A stretch of DNA of 5,310 nucleotides. It comes from Gemmatimonadaceae bacterium (lineage in GTDB: Bacteria > Gemmatimonadota > Gemmatimonadetes > Gemmatimonadales > Gemmatimonadaceae). Of this stretch, positions 5,272 through 5,310 are shown one piece after another. The notes below the pieces were generated by a model that was given only the letters and a program-made list of their open reading frames with translations, was not told where the DNA came from and made no database searches. The number at the start of each line of letters is the position of its first letter. The stretch's first letter is position 1. The translations under genes were made by a program, and so were the position numbers. The stretch is taken from the NCBI GenBank assembly GCA_025357975.1, contig JANYKY010000488.1, forward strand, positions 1-5,310, read 5' to 3'.

Positions 5272-5300
5272 AATATGGCAGACCGGGACAAAAAAGCCAA
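5272..5300 (-). promoter_or_regulatory. gcvT: Candidate promoter for the gcvT operon
   Basis: On the minus strand, TTGGCT (5300 to 5295) and CATATT (5277 to 5272) are separated by 17 bp, each matching four of six consensus bases. The start would lie near 5265, leaving a leader of about 32 nt, too short for a glycine riboswitch. A tandem AGCCAAA/AGCCAAG (plus strand, 5295-5308) covers the -35 box and could be a regulator site or chance. The window ends at 5310, so upstream context is missing. Confidence 0.35.
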
Positions 5301-5310
5301 AAGCCAAGAG

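Noticed and set aside
5062..5307. Minus-strand open frame of 81 codons starting near 5307
   Set aside because: Most of it overlaps the N-terminus of gcvT in another frame, and it lacks protein-like patterns. The non-overlapping part is the gcvT promoter region.

Overview
The window reads as bacterial chromosome with every supportable gene on the minus strand, so transcription runs from position 5310 towards 1. No ribosomal RNA or other taxonomic marker is present. Moderately high GC, GTG starts, a sigma-54 activator and a membrane HD-GYP protein suggest a free-living Gram-negative-type bacterium. A Gemmatimonadota-like origin is possible, but that is a weak guess.

Right block (5310 to about 1099). 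A candidate promoter precedes gcvT (glycine cleavage T protein). gcvT overlaps a Mog/MoaB-type molybdopterin gene by 1 bp, and that gene overlaps a sigma-54 activator by 4 bp. After a 73-bp gap comes a 270-residue protein I cannot name, and then a clear hairpin-plus-T-tract terminator at 1099-1123. These four genes look like one transcription unit, possibly with a secondary start before the last gene. The activator has intact ATPase and GAFTGA motifs, but its receiver domain lacks the phosphoacceptor aspartate.

Left block (about 1100 to 1). A candidate promoter abuts the terminator. It would start an RNA about 10 nt before a long-range stem whose arms lie at 1039-1055 and 846-863. Between the arms are a strong local hairpin, three GAGCGG repeats and a 21-codon ORF with an eight-base perfect Shine-Dalgarno match. 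The 3' arm runs into a T-tract that ends at the ATG of a large gene, visible for 279 codons and cut by the window edge. That gene encodes about seven membrane segments followed by the start of an HD-GYP domain, the fold of many c-di-GMP phosphodiesterases.

The most interesting part is 838-1100. It looks like a structured leader containing a small peptide gene, placed so that translating the peptide would interfere with the closing stem and could control the HD-GYP gene. This is inference from sequence alone.
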